Part shown: piece by piece, positions 17,422 to 26,256 of the stretch
Position numbering within the stretch: the stretch's first letter is position 1
Layout: every line of letters begins with the position of its first letter
DNA from: Mycobacterium paragordonae
GTDB taxonomy: Bacteria; Actinomycetota; Actinomycetes; Mycobacteriales; Mycobacteriaceae
Length of the DNA: 64,000 nt
Direction of reading: 5' to 3'
Assembly: GCF_003614435.1 (NCBI RefSeq)
Contig: NZ_CP025546.1
Span: forward strand, 4,836,001-4,900,000
Position numbers and translations under genes: made by a program
Notes under the pieces: model-generated
The model's input: the letters and a program-made list of their open reading frames with translations, nothing else
Databases searched by the model: none
What the model was told of the DNA's origin: nothing

Positions 17422-18501
17422 ATGGGATTCAGCAACGTGGTGTGGGAATCGCGCAGCACCGAGCAGCTGGCGCGCGACCTGACCGAGGGGCCCGGCCCGT
17501 CCTCGGTCGGTGAGGCCGGTGCGGCCTGGATTCGGGTGGCCAACGAGTTCGCCAGGATCTCGGCCGACTACGACCGGCTGGTCGAAAGCGTCCGGGGGTC
17601 GTGGGAAAGCAACGCCTCCGAGGCCGCGGTCCGCAAACTCGAGACGTTCGGCAAGTGGTTGCAGGCGGCCAGCCTGAGCGCGGCCGCCAACGGCCGGCGG
17701 GCCGAGGAGGCTGCCGTCGCCAATACCGTCGCCATCCTCTCCATGCCCAGCGTGTCCGAAGCCATCGAAGCCAAAGCGGCACAAGACATGATGGCGTCCC
17801 TATCCGCGTACAACGGTGCGATAGTGCAGGGCAGCTTCGCCGAGTTCGAGGAGGCCGCTTCCGCGCAGCAGGCGGACGCCGCTGCAGTGATGCATCGCTA
17901 CGAGGACGCCGTCGCCGAACTCGCCGAGCCGTGGGACCAGCCGGTTCCGCCGCAGGTCACCAATTCCGCTGCGCTCAAAGGCGAGAAGGACGGCAAGTCC
18001 GGCGGCGGATCGCGCGGCGGCGGTGGCGGCGGAGGTGGTGCGGCGCGACAGCTGTCGCCGATGCTGGCCACGCCGGTGGCGGGCAGCGCCGAGGCCAAAG
18101 AACTGAAGAAGACCAGCTTCAAATCCGACGGCTCCGGTGGCAGCGGAATGGGCCGTGGCGCAGGCGGTTACGCCCCGATGGGCGGGAACCGGCGCGACGG
18201 CAGCGGCCAATCGTACGAGTCGTTCCGCGAGGCGGGCACGCTGGAAGGGGCTGGGGAGGCGGGCGCCGGCCTATCCGACGGTGGCCAGACCTGGTTGCCG
18301 GCCGCACAGCAGAGCGATGCTCCGTTCGAGGTGTCGCACGTCAGCTGGGGCCCCAACACCGCGATCTTCGACGACCTGGCCGCGCCCGATCCGCAGCAAC
18401 CGGAGGGCTTCGCCGAGGAACCCGAGCGCACGCTGCAGCAGGTGTCCGATCGGTGGGTCTCCCCGCCGGTGATCGGCGCTGAGCAGGAGGTGACCCTGTG
18501 A
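17422..18501 (+). CDS. PPE-like secreted protein
   Basis: The first ~180 of 359 residues are a helical PPE-type domain: 'GAAWIRVANEFARISADYDRL', 'WESNASEAAVRKLETFGKWLQ' and long helices. The C-terminal half is Gly-rich and then acidic and unstructured. It lacks the literal Pro-Pro-Glu start, as other early-branching PPE proteins do. The order PE-PPE-EspG, with the PPE stop overlapping the EspG start by 4 bp, fits PE36/PPE69 and their chaperone in ESX-2. The start is ATG 17422 after AAAGGGGG. Confidence 0.75.
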   Translation: MGFSNVVWESRSTEQLARDLTEGPGPSSVGEAGAAWIRVANEFARISADYDRLVESVRGSWESNASEAAVRKLETFGKWLQAASLSAAANGRRAEEAAVANTVAILSMPSVSEAIEAKAAQDMMASLSAYNGAIVQGSFAEFEEAASAQQADAAAVMHRYEDAVAELAEPWDQPVPPQVTNSAALKGEKDGKSGGGSRGGGGGGGGAARQLSPMLATPVAGSAEAKELKKTSFKSDGSGGSGMGRGAGGYAPMGGNRRDGSGQSYESFREAGTLEGAGEAGAGLSDGGQTWLPAAQQSDAPFEVSHVSWGPNTAIFDDLAAPDPQQPEGFAEEPERTLQQVSDRWVSPPVIGAEQEVTL

Positions 18502-19316
18502 CCGCCGCCGTGACGTCGGGGTTCACCCTGACCGACGACGAACTGCAGGTCGTCGGTGAGCGGGCCGGCGTGCAGGGGTTCCCCACCGTGCTGGATGTGC
18601 GGCCGCGGTACGAACGCGTCGACACCCTCGAGGCCGCCTTCGACGCGGCAACCCGCAGCCTCATCGCACGCGGCCTGATCGCCGACGGCGCGATCGATCC
18701 TGATCTGGTGCCGCTGTTGCGGGCGCTGCGCCGGCCGGAGCGCGAGCTCGCGATGCGGCTGGTCACCCCGGACGGCATTGCCCGGGTGAGTGTGATCCGT
18801 TGCGGCGCTTCGGGTGTGGTGGCGCGACGGGCGGGCAACAATATCAGCCTGCAGGCGGCAGACGATGCCGCGAGTCTCTCGTGGGCCACGCACGCGCTGA
18901 TCGGTGCGCTGCCGCGGGCGGAAGCCGCCGAGGTCACGCCGGTCGGAGCGCCCACGGACATCGTCACCCGCAACCTCATCGGCACTCATGACGCACGGCT
19001 GCTGGCCGACCGGGTCCGCGCGCTGGGTGCCGAGCCGCGCGCGGCAATGGTTCTGGGAGCGGCACTTTCGTCGCGGATGGCGTTCGCCGAGATCGTGTAC
19101 TACGCACTGTGCCCCGAACAGGACCGGTTCACCCGACGCGCGGCGGCGGTGGGGGTGTTCTACACCAGGAAGGGTCGCATCGTCGCGGCGCCGAGTGCCT
19201 CACCGAGCGGCCAGCTGTGGACCACGTTGAAGCCTGGCTCGGATCACTCGGTCGGCCAGGCGATCAGTCAGCTTGTCGAGTTATCGACGGACCAGTGGGA
19301 GGCGTCATTGGTTTAG
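18498..19316 (+). CDS. espG: EspG-type ESX substrate chaperone
   Basis: The 272-residue protein has the EspG fold pattern: 'FTLTDDELQVVGERAGVQGFP', then 'LVTPDGIARVSVIRCGASGVVARRAG', then a C-terminal 'RRAAAVGVFYTRKGRIVAAPS'. EspG proteins are cytosolic chaperones that bind the tip of the PPE partner in a PE-PPE dimer and deliver it to the secretion machine. The GTG start at 18498 overlaps the PPE stop (GTGA), so chaperone and client are translationally coupled. A second EspG-like gene lies at 49206. Confidence 0.85.
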   Translation: MTAAVTSGFTLTDDELQVVGERAGVQGFPTVLDVRPRYERVDTLEAAFDAATRSLIARGLIADGAIDPDLVPLLRALRRPERELAMRLVTPDGIARVSVIRCGASGVVARRAGNNISLQAADDAASLSWATHALIGALPRAEAAEVTPVGAPTDIVTRNLIGTHDARLLADRVRALGAEPRAAMVLGAALSSRMAFAEIVYYALCPEQDRFTRRAAAVGVFYTRKGRIVAAPSASPSGQLWTTLKPGSDHSVGQAISQLVELSTDQWEASLV

Positions 19317-19383
19317 CACGGTATTTCGATGAGACCAGACCCGTCGTGCCCGACGATCCAGGGCACCCGACAAAGGAGTAGAC

Positions 19384-19659
19384 ATGGCAGTTCCCGGACA
19401 ATTTGAAGTCACCGAAGACGCACCACCACAGGTCAAGTCGATCCACGAGCACCTGGTCGAGACCGACCGACTGCTGCGCAAGATGGAAGATGAAGTCAAT
19501 CTGATGGTCGGCCCGAACTGGGCCGGCAACCAGGCTCAGGTGTTCCACGGACGCATGACCGAGCACCTCGAGCACCTGACGCAAATCCAGCACCGCACAA
19601 AGAATCTCGCGGAAAGCTCGATGCAATACATCCAGGCCCACCAGAACCTCGACGGCTAG
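19384..19659 (+). CDS. WXG100 (Esx) secreted protein, CFP-10/EsxB-type position
   Basis: A 91-residue WXG100 protein with the W-x-G turn (W46-A-G48 in 'GPNWAGNQ') between two helices. It has a C-terminal Y-x-x-x-[D/E]-like signal region around 'MQYIQAHQNLDG'. Such proteins are exported as heterodimers with the adjacent Esx protein. The ribosome site AAAGGAG lies 5-10 bp before ATG 19384. It is probably co-transcribed with 19677, 17 bp downstream. Confidence 0.88.
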   Translation: MAVPGQFEVTEDAPPQVKSIHEHLVETDRLLRKMEDEVNLMVGPNWAGNQAQVFHGRMTEHLEHLTQIQHRTKNLAESSMQYIQAHQNLDG

Positions 19660-19676
19660 GAATTCAGGAGAAGATC

Positions 19677-19973
19677 ATGACGCACAGCATCAAGTACAAC
19701 TTCGCGGCGAACTACGAATCGCTGGACCTGATCGGCAGCATCACCTCCGACGCCGAGCAGATGCGCAACGAAGTCGACCAACTGTTCAACGCGCTCACTT
19801 CGGGGGCTTACACCGGCCACGCCCCGGAAGAGATCCACGCGCTGCGCACGCAGTTCTCCAACGAGATGGACGAGATCATCAACGATCTGCACACCACTCG
19901 GGCGCGTGCCGTCGACCAGAACCAGCAGGTTCAGGACCTCGACAACAGTCAGGCTGCCAACATCAGCTGCTGA
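19677..19973 (+). CDS. Esx (WXG100-superfamily) partner protein, no W in the turn
   Basis: A 98-residue helical hairpin directly after the WXG100 gene, with AGGAGAAG upstream of ATG 19677. Where its partner has W-A-G, this protein has 'SGAYTGHAPEE' (Y-T-G), so it is a WXG-variant. The end 'NISC' is unusual in carrying a single terminal Cys. It is predicted to form the secreted heterodimer with 19384-19659. Confidence 0.82.
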   Translation: MTHSIKYNFAANYESLDLIGSITSDAEQMRNEVDQLFNALTSGAYTGHAPEEIHALRTQFSNEMDEIINDLHTTRARAVDQNQQVQDLDNSQAANISC

Positions 19974-19995
19974 TCGTTCCGGCGATCTGACCGTG

Positions 19996-20027
19996 GCCCG
20001 GGCTCACTGGATTCGGTGAGTCCGGGC
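19996..20027 (+). terminator. Strong hairpin terminator after the esx pair
   Basis: GCCCGGGCTCAC (19996-20007) and GTGAGTCCGGGC (20016-20027) pair over 12 bp with one G-U wobble around an 8-nt loop. The hairpin stands 22 bp after the second esx stop and 50 bp before the end of the convergent EspI-like gene. It has no long U-tail, as is usual in mycobacteria. Confidence 0.7.
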
Positions 20028-20077
20028 TTCGTCATTCGACTTGCACCCGCAGTCGGGTGAATCGGCGAATTCGAGAC

Positions 20078-23000
20078 TCAGGGTTGTTCCCGCGGCGCGC
20101 GCAGCCGCCCGAAGTTCTCCGCCACCGAGCCAGCCAGTTCGAGGTACGCCTGCCTGGTCGCGAGGTTCAATCGGCCGAAATCGACGTCAGCACCCTCGGC
20201 CAGATGCGGATCGAACGGGATGAGATGAATAGAGCGGCAACGTGATTGGAAGTGCTCGTAGACCTTGTCCAGCTTGAGCGCGGCCGAACCCGGGCGGGAG
20301 GCACTCAGCACCACGTGCGCTTCCCGCACCAGACCCGAATGTCCGTGCTGCATCAGCCAATCCAGCGTGGCCGACGCGCTGCGGGCCGCGTCGATGGCGG
20401 GCGAGCTGACCAGCACGATGGTGTGCGCCAGGTCCAAAACCGCGGACATGGCCGAATGCATGATGCCGGTGCCGCAGTCGGTCAGGATGATGTTGTAGTA
20501 GTGCCGCAAGATGTCCACCGTGCGCCGGTAGTCGTCCGCGCCAAAGACCTCGGACACCGCCGGGTCCTGTTCGCTGGCAAGCACTTCGAGGCGGCTGGTC
20601 GCCATCAAGGTGTGATTGCGAACGTCGGCGTAGCGGTTGATGTTGGGATCCGACAAGAGGTCACGCACGGTCGATCGCGTCGACAGGTCGCCGACCCGCT
20701 CCCCCAGCGTGCCGCGGTCGGGATTCGCGTCGACCGCGATCACCCGATCGTGCCGCACCGTGGCCAGTGCTGAGCCCAATCCGAAAGTGGTGGTGGTCTT
20801 TCCAACGCCACCCTTGATCGAGAGCACGGCGATGCGGAAGTCACCGACGATCGGCTGGCGGATCTCGGCGAGCAGATGATCTTGCTGACGTTCCTTCCGC
20901 GACGCTCCGGGATTGACATGGCCGCCCGTGGCGTTGTGCACCGCACGGCGCCAACCCGACGGCGGCGCAAAGCGATCCGGGTGGGTGATCTCCGCCTCGT
21001 CGATCGACGGCGGCATCCGGAAGGGCTGGTATCCCGGCGGGGGGCCTCCGACGGGTGGCTGGGGGCGGCCCGGCGGTGGTGTCGGCTGCGCGGCCCCCGG
21101 CGGTGCCGGCTGCGCGGCCCGCGGCGGTGCTGTGGACGCCGCCGGCCTTGGTGAGGGCGGGACACGCCGGCCGGGCGGCGGACCCGGCCACCAAGGCGGC
21201 GGCGGGAACGGTCCAGGTGGTGGCGGTGGCGGCCAGGGAGGCCGGCCGCCCGCGCGGGGTCGTCTTCTGGCCTGAGCCGGCGGCGTGGACGGTTGTGGGC
21301 CGGGTATTAACGGCCCCTGTTGGGTTGGCGGCTCGGGCGCCCGCGCCGGCTCGTGTTGCGCGACAGGAGCGTCCATCACCACCTCTTCGATCTCCGCCGC
21401 CATGGCGGAGCTCGGCGTCTGCCATGGCGGTGGTGCCGGCCGGCGGGGCCCTCTGGTCCGTTCCTCGGCAGCGGGCGCGGCTCGCTCGACGTCCTGCGTC
21501 GGCGATTCAGCCTCGAAAGACTCGGCGGGCGCCTCGAAAGATTCTGTGGGCGCGACAGATTCGGCGGGGGCGACAGACTCGGTGGGGGCGGCCTCGAACC
21601 GGGCATCGTCGGGCTCCGGCTCAGCCGCAGGCTGCTGGACTTCACTCACCGGGTCTGTCGGCAGCCATTGTGTCGGCACCGCCTCGTCGGCGTGCTCCTC
21701 GCTTGCCAGCGACTCGAATTCGTCCGTTGGTTCAGCGGGCAATCGATCCGAAACTTCTGCGTCCCGTGCGTCGTCGGCGATGAGGTCAACCTCCGCTTCC
21801 TGCGGGGCGGCCGTGGCCTGCGCCCTCTTGGCGGCCATCTGCTCAAGCAGGGCCGCGGCTCTCAACTCGATGTCGTCGAGTTCACCGGATTCAGACTCCT
21901 GCGTCGACGTTTCCGAATCGACGGCGACGGTTTCGACAGGCTCGGGTTCCGGCAGCGGCGCTGGCTCCCACTGCGGTTCGGCAGCGACCGGCACAGGCTC
22001 AGGCTGCACTGGCGCGGGCTCAGGCTCCACCGGCACCGGCACCGGCACCGGCACCGGCTCCACCTGGAAAGTCCAATCCTGCTCGGTCGAAACCTCAACC
22101 ACCGGCTCGGGTTCCGGCAGCGCCTCAGCCAGCTCCGGCTCCCACTGCGTTTCCGCCGCAACCGGCGCGGGCTCAGGCTCCACCGGCACAGGCTCCGGCT
22201 CCACCTCGAAAGTCCAATCCTGCTCCGTCGAAACCTCAACCACCGGCTCGGGTTCCGGCAGCGCCTCAGCCAGCTCTGGCTCCCACTGCGTTTCCGCCGC
22301 AACCGGCGCGGGCTCAGGCTCCACCGGCACGGGCTCCGCCACCGCCTCAGGAAGCTCCGGCTCCTCCCAACGCTGGGAGTCCGGCTCGGATTCCACCGAA
22401 AACGCCTCAGTTTCAACAGGTTCGAGCGGGTACTCGACATCTGAATAGAGTTCTGGCAACCCGCCGCTCACGTCAGGCTCGAGAGCCGAGTCCGCTGAAG
22501 CAAGTTCACTCGGCGTCTCGTTCACCGGCTCAGGGTCCGGTGCAGCCGAAATCTCCTCAGCCGCATCGAATTCGGATTCATGCGCTGACTCGGACGGCGC
22601 CTCAGGTCTTACCAATGACTCGGCGAGCAGGGAATCGTATTGCCATTCCAGCCGCGTCAGCGCCTCCGACACCCACTCGACCGACTCCGGGGTTGCCTCG
22701 GGCTCCGGTGCGACCGGCAGCTCTTCCGCGGCGGACAGCGGCTCCGGTTCTGCGAGGGGCGCGGCGTCGACGATGTCATCCGCCGGTCCGTCGGGTGGTG
22801 TCGGCTCAGGCTGCGCCGGAAGCTCAGCAACTGGCGGCTCAGGCTGCGCCGGAAGCTCAGCAACCGGCGGCTCAAGCTCAGGCTCAGGCTCTGGCGGAAG
22901 CTCAGCAACCGGCGGCACCGGCTGGGGCTCCAGTTGCTGCAAGCGCCTGATGCGGTCGTACGGCACCGCTACCCGCCTGGGCCGGGACTCCGCCGTCTCG

Positions 23001-23317
23001 TCCGTCGCGGCCGCCGGGGTCTCGGTCTCGACGTCGGGCGTGTGTCGCGACACCGGGACGCGGTCCCGCTTGGGTGGCGACGGCACGTCCTCGGCCAGGG
23101 TGCGCGACGGCCCGGTCTGCTCGGCTTTCTCGTCCGGTTTGGCCGGTCGGTCGCGACGTTCGTCGGCCTCGTCGTGCCGCTTCCCCCGGCCGATCTGGAC
23201 ACGGCGGCGCTTCTTCTCTCCGGGCAACCAGGGAGGGCGCGCCAATGACCCGCGGTCGTCGTCAGGCGTTTGATTCGACTCAGGCGTTTGTTTCGACTCG
23301 GGCGTTTGCTTCGGCAA
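20078..23317 (-). CDS. espI: Giant EspI-like MinD-family ATPase with ~700-residue Glu/Pro-rich head
   Basis: This 1079-residue protein has the same C-terminal ParA/MinD domain as the gene at 10830-12497: Walker A 'IKGGVGKTTTT' (about residue 834), 'VIAVDANPDRGTLGER' and 'ILTDCGTGIMHSAM'. It is preceded by an exceptionally long low-complexity head rich in Glu, Pro, Ala and Val. That head includes a 47-residue tandem repeat containing 'VEVSTEQDWTF', then a Pro-rich linker. A basic patch ('GEKKRRRVQIGRGKRHDE') lies near the N-terminus. The start is TTG at 23317 with AGGGGGGA upstream. It is probably in the same operon direction as MycP-EccD-EccC, 85 bp after MycP. EspI of ESX-1 (about 666 residues) has a shorter head. 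Confidence 0.85.
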   Translation of the reverse strand: MPKQTPESKQTPESNQTPDDDRGSLARPPWLPGEKKRRRVQIGRGKRHDEADERRDRPAKPDEKAEQTGPSRTLAEDVPSPPKRDRVPVSRHTPDVETETPAAATDETAESRPRRVAVPYDRIRRLQQLEPQPVPPVAELPPEPEPELEPPVAELPAQPEPPVAELPAQPEPTPPDGPADDIVDAAPLAEPEPLSAAEELPVAPEPEATPESVEWVSEALTRLEWQYDSLLAESLVRPEAPSESAHESEFDAAEEISAAPDPEPVNETPSELASADSALEPDVSGGLPELYSDVEYPLEPVETEAFSVESEPDSQRWEEPELPEAVAEPVPVEPEPAPVAAETQWEPELAEALPEPEPVVEVSTEQDWTFEVEPEPVPVEPEPAPVAAETQWEPELAEALPEPEPVVEVSTEQDWTFQVEPVPVPVPVPVEPEPAPVQPEPVPVAAEPQWEPAPLPEPEPVETVAVDSETSTQESESGELDDIELRAAALLEQMAAKRAQATAAPQEAEVDLIADDARDAEVSDRLPAEPTDEFESLASEEHADEAVPTQWLPTDPVSEVQQPAAEPEPDDARFEAAPTESVAPAESVAPTESFEAPAESFEAESPTQDVERAAPAAEERTRGPRRPAPPPWQTPSSAMAAEIEEVVMDAPVAQHEPARAPEPPTQQGPLIPGPQPSTPPAQARRRPRAGGRPPWPPPPPPGPFPPPPWWPGPPPGRRVPPSPRPAASTAPPRAAQPAPPGAAQPTPPPGRPQPPVGGPPPGYQPFRMPPSIDEAEITHPDRFAPPSGWRRAVHNATGGHVNPGASRKERQQDHLLAEIRQPIVGDFRIAVLSIKGGVGKTTTTFGLGSALATVRHDRVIAVDANPDRGTLGERVGDLSTRSTVRDLLSDPNINRYADVRNHTLMATSRLEVLASEQDPAVSEVFGADDYRRTVDILRHYYNIILTDCGTGIMHSAMSAVLDLAHTIVLVSSPAIDAARSASATLDWLMQHGHSGLVREAHVVLSASRPGSAALKLDKVYEHFQSRCRSIHLIPFDPHLAEGADVDFGRLNLATRQAYLELAGSVAENFGRLRAPREQP
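22067..22336 (-). repeat. 141-bp tandem repeat inside the EspI-like gene
   Basis: The block from 22067 recurs from 22208, a period of 141 bp (47 codons), with only scattered differences. It codes for the repeat containing 'EVSTEQDWTF' and 'ETQWEPELAEALPEPEP'. Next to it, a GGCACC hexamer is repeated four times (22031-22057), giving a Pro-Val run. In-frame repeat units suggest length variation between strains. Confidence 0.8.
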
Positions 23318-23401
23318 TGTCGTCCCCCCTTTCCGCCACTAGAACCAGTTATTCGCCGTATTCAATTCTACGTAGCGCAAATCGCATAATTTCCGGTTCG
23401 A

Positions 23402-24796
23402 TTAGCGCCGCAACTTCGGCTGCCCCGATTCTCGCCGTCTTCTGGCCACCGAGAAAGCCCACGCCACCGCAGCCAGCGCTACCGCACCCGCCGTCACCGA
23501 GAGCACGATGATGCGCGCCCGCTGGCTGCCCGGGTCGACGTGCGGTCTGCCGGCTATAGGCTTCGCGGCCTCGGGGTTGGGCGCCTCATTCGGCGCCGGA
23601 AGGCGATAGGTCAACGCGGCTATCGGGTCGACGACGCCGTACCCGGTGGCCTCGTTGGGGCCGGCACCCGGGGTATGGGCGGTGCGCTTGACCAGATCGA
23701 TCACCTGACCGGCGTTCAGTTCGGGAAAGCGGGATCGGATCAGAGCCACCACACCGGACACGAACGGCGCCGCGAAGCTGGTGCCGTTGATCGGCGCCAA
23801 TCCTTGCTGGCTCATCACGGCATTGATCAGTCCGGGACCGCCGGAGTCCAGCGAGATGATCCGTTCGCCCGGCGCCGCCACGCCTACCCAGGGACCGTGC
23901 AGGCTGAAATCGGCGGGCTCCCCGGACGTCGTCAGCGCCCCGACGGTCAGCACGTAGTCGCTGAACCAGGCCGGGCTGGCGATGGTGCGCACCGAATCCC
24001 ATCCGCTCTTCAGCGGCATGTTCGGGTCGGGCATCGCATTCTGGGCCTTGCACAGTCCCTGGTTGTTGAAGTTGCCCGCCGCGGCCACCACCACCACGTT
24101 GCGCTCGTAGGCGTAGCGCACCGCGCGCCCGAGTTGAGCGTCGTCCAAGCCGCCACCGACCGGGCTGCACGCCACCTCGGACAGGTTGATGACGGTGGCG
24201 CCCAGATTGACCGCCCGCGTGATCGCGTACGCCAGCGTGACGGTGTTGCCGTAGCCCGGCGAGTTGGCGTTGGGGTCGTTGGCCTGGCCGGAACCGCCCT
24301 CTTTGATGCCGTAGACGGTGCTGTTCTGGCGGATCGAGAGGATCGTCGCCTCGGGCGCGACCCCCGCGAAGCCGTCGGCCGGGCTGGGCGCACCGGCGAT
24401 GAGCCCTGCCACCAAGGTTCCGTGGGCGTCGCAGTCCTGCAGGCCGTCGGAATTGGACACGTAGTCGCCGCCGCCCTCCAACAGCGGCAACCGTGGGTGC
24501 CGGTTCACCCCGGTGTCGATCACCGCGACCTTCTGGCCGGCGCCGCGGGAGAACCGCCAGGCGGCGGTGTAGTTCAGCATGGCCTCGGCGCTGGTCTGCA
24601 GGGTGAAGTCGGTTTGCGGCAGTACCCCGGTCGGGACTCCGCAGATCGCTTTGAGGTCGGTCGGCTCAGGGGGACCCACCGGGCCGTTGGGTGGCGGTCC
24701 GGGTTCGACGACCGGCGGCTGAATCGCCCATGCCGGCACGGGATCGGCCAGCACCGTCAGCAGCACCGCGCCCAGGACCGCAACGAACCGGTTCAT
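23402..24796 (-). CDS. mycP: Mycosin, ESX membrane-anchored subtilisin protease MycP
   Basis: The 464-residue protein has a signal peptide (residues 1-24, ending AWA) and a subtilisin domain. The triad is D94 ('AVIDTGVN'), H125 ('DAHGTLVAG') and S340 ('NGTSFAAP'). A Pro-rich linker and one C-terminal transmembrane helix (near 'IIVLSVTAGAVALAAVAWAF') with a basic cytosolic tail follow. Mycosins are essential for stability of the ESX complex. The ATG at 24796 overlaps the EccD stop by 1 bp (TGATG). A longer in-frame extension upstream lies within EccD and is not used. Confidence 0.95.
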   Translation of the reverse strand: MNRFVAVLGAVLLTVLADPVPAWAIQPPVVEPGPPPNGPVGPPEPTDLKAICGVPTGVLPQTDFTLQTSAEAMLNYTAAWRFSRGAGQKVAVIDTGVNRHPRLPLLEGGGDYVSNSDGLQDCDAHGTLVAGLIAGAPSPADGFAGVAPEATILSIRQNSTVYGIKEGGSGQANDPNANSPGYGNTVTLAYAITRAVNLGATVINLSEVACSPVGGGLDDAQLGRAVRYAYERNVVVVAAAGNFNNQGLCKAQNAMPDPNMPLKSGWDSVRTIASPAWFSDYVLTVGALTTSGEPADFSLHGPWVGVAAPGERIISLDSGGPGLINAVMSQQGLAPINGTSFAAPFVSGVVALIRSRFPELNAGQVIDLVKRTAHTPGAGPNEATGYGVVDPIAALTYRLPAPNEAPNPEAAKPIAGRPHVDPGSQRARIIVLSVTAGAVALAAVAWAFSVARRRRESGQPKLRR

Positions 24797-26256
24797 CAGA
24801 TTCCCAGGCGCTGGTAGACGCCCACCACCCAGAGCGCCAACGGGATCAGCGATCCGGCCGCCAGGTAATCCGCATAGGAAAGGAGCGTGTCCACTCGACG
24901 CGGCGCGCCGTTGGTCGGCATCATCAGGCCGGCGCACGCGGCACCCACCGCGACGGACAGCAGCACGCCGAGCGCCGCCAGCGGCATGGGCGCTGATCCG
25001 TTCTGCGCCGTCACACAGGTGCTCACCAGAATCACCACGGCCGGAATCGCCACCGCGGCGCGTTCGAACCAGCTGTGGAACGTCCGGCTGCGCAACGCCA
25101 GCGCGGCGGCGACCGCCAGCGCGAACACGACCGCAGGCCAGTCGACGACGGTGCGCAGCAGCAACATCACACAAACCGCTGCGGCCGCGGCCAATCCGGT
25201 CAGCAGCCCCGCTCGCGTGACCGAAGCGGACTTAGCCCTGTTCCACACCGCTTCCGCGGTCGGCATCGCAGTTCCCGAATCTCCGTTGTCGGTCGCGGCC
25301 GACGGCTCGAACGGATTCTCGAAATCCCAGTCCTCGCGCTTGGTTTCGACGGTGACGGTCGGGGTCTCGAACCGCCCCAGCCGTGACGTCAACCGCCGCA
25401 CCACCAGACATCCGAGCGTCGCCACCACCGCTCCGGTCACGGTGACGATGTCGGCACGAGCGTGCAGGGCGCGAGCCACCAGCACGACACCGACCAACCC
25501 GAACGTCAATGCTGCGGCCAGATACGCCCAGCGCCCCGTCCCGATCACCCGGTCGTACACCGCGCACAGCACCGACACCGACCCGCAGGCAGCGGCCAGC
25601 CCTGAGTAGCCGTACTGGCCCAGCACCGCGAAGGCGATCCCGGCCGTGATCGGAATCGCCGCCGACCCCAGCGCCGCGGCCACATCGTGCAAGCCGTACG
25701 AGCGGTGCGCCATCGTGGCCCCGCCGACCAGCGCCAGCACCACCGCGCCGGCCACACCGACGATCAGGTACCGATTCACCGCGCCGGTCGCAGCGATCAA
25801 ACAGTAGACCATCGCTAGCGAAGCCAGATGCCCCCCGGCGAACGCCATCCAGCGCGCCGACACCGAATCCCAAGCGGCATAGGCGGATTTGTTCAAGCGG
25901 CCGACCGCGTCCACTACATCGTCGTAGAGGGTGGGCGGCGTCAGCGCCTGTCGCGGCGTAAGCCGCAGCAGCTCCCCGTTGACCACCCCGGCATCACGCA
26001 GCGTCTGGTCGGGTCGCAGCTCGGCACCGCTGTGGAAACGGCTGAGCACCCAGAACGTCCGGCGCTCGTCCTTCGAGTCCTCTTCTGCGTCGCGGGAACT
26101 GATCAGGCGCGCCACTTCGGGGACGAAACCGGACACCGGAACATCAAGTGGCAGTGCGATATCCAGCTGCGTCCGGCCTCCAAAGACCGACACCCGGATG
26201 TGATCGGGGGCGGCCGAGACCACCCGGACCCGTCTCAGTTCACTGACGCCGGTCAC
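24796..26256 (-). CDS. eccD: ESX membrane component EccD (copy 1)
   Basis: The 486-residue protein starts with a ubiquitin-like cytosolic domain (about residues 6-90, 'RVRVVSAAPDHIRVSVFG', 'TQLDIALPLDVPVS'). About eleven hydrophobic helices follow, ending 'SLIPLALWVVGVYQRL'. EccD forms the large lipid-filled membrane vestibule of the ESX pore. The start overlaps the EccC stop by 4 bp, and its stop overlaps MycP by 1 bp: an EccC-EccD-MycP operon. A second EccD gene lies at 30386-31882. Confidence 0.92.
   Translation of the reverse strand: MTGVSELRRVRVVSAAPDHIRVSVFGGRTQLDIALPLDVPVSGFVPEVARLISSRDAEEDSKDERRTFWVLSRFHSGAELRPDQTLRDAGVVNGELLRLTPRQALTPPTLYDDVVDAVGRLNKSAYAAWDSVSARWMAFAGGHLASLAMVYCLIAATGAVNRYLIVGVAGAVVLALVGGATMAHRSYGLHDVAAALGSAAIPITAGIAFAVLGQYGYSGLAAACGSVSVLCAVYDRVIGTGRWAYLAAALTFGLVGVVLVARALHARADIVTVTGAVVATLGCLVVRRLTSRLGRFETPTVTVETKREDWDFENPFEPSAATDNGDSGTAMPTAEAVWNRAKSASVTRAGLLTGLAAAAAVCVMLLLRTVVDWPAVVFALAVAAALALRSRTFHSWFERAAVAIPAVVILVSTCVTAQNGSAPMPLAALGVLLSVAVGAACAGLMMPTNGAPRRVDTLLSYADYLAAGSLIPLALWVVGVYQRLGI

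Noticed and set aside
21285..22448. A plus-strand Ser/Gly/Thr-rich 387-codon ORF
   Set aside because: It is the antisense reading of the Glu/Pro-rich repeats of the large EspI-like gene, with no ribosome site or recognisable fold.
24797..25174. N-terminal extension of MycP
   Set aside because: It is an out-of-frame reading of EccD; the signal peptide begins at ATG 24796.
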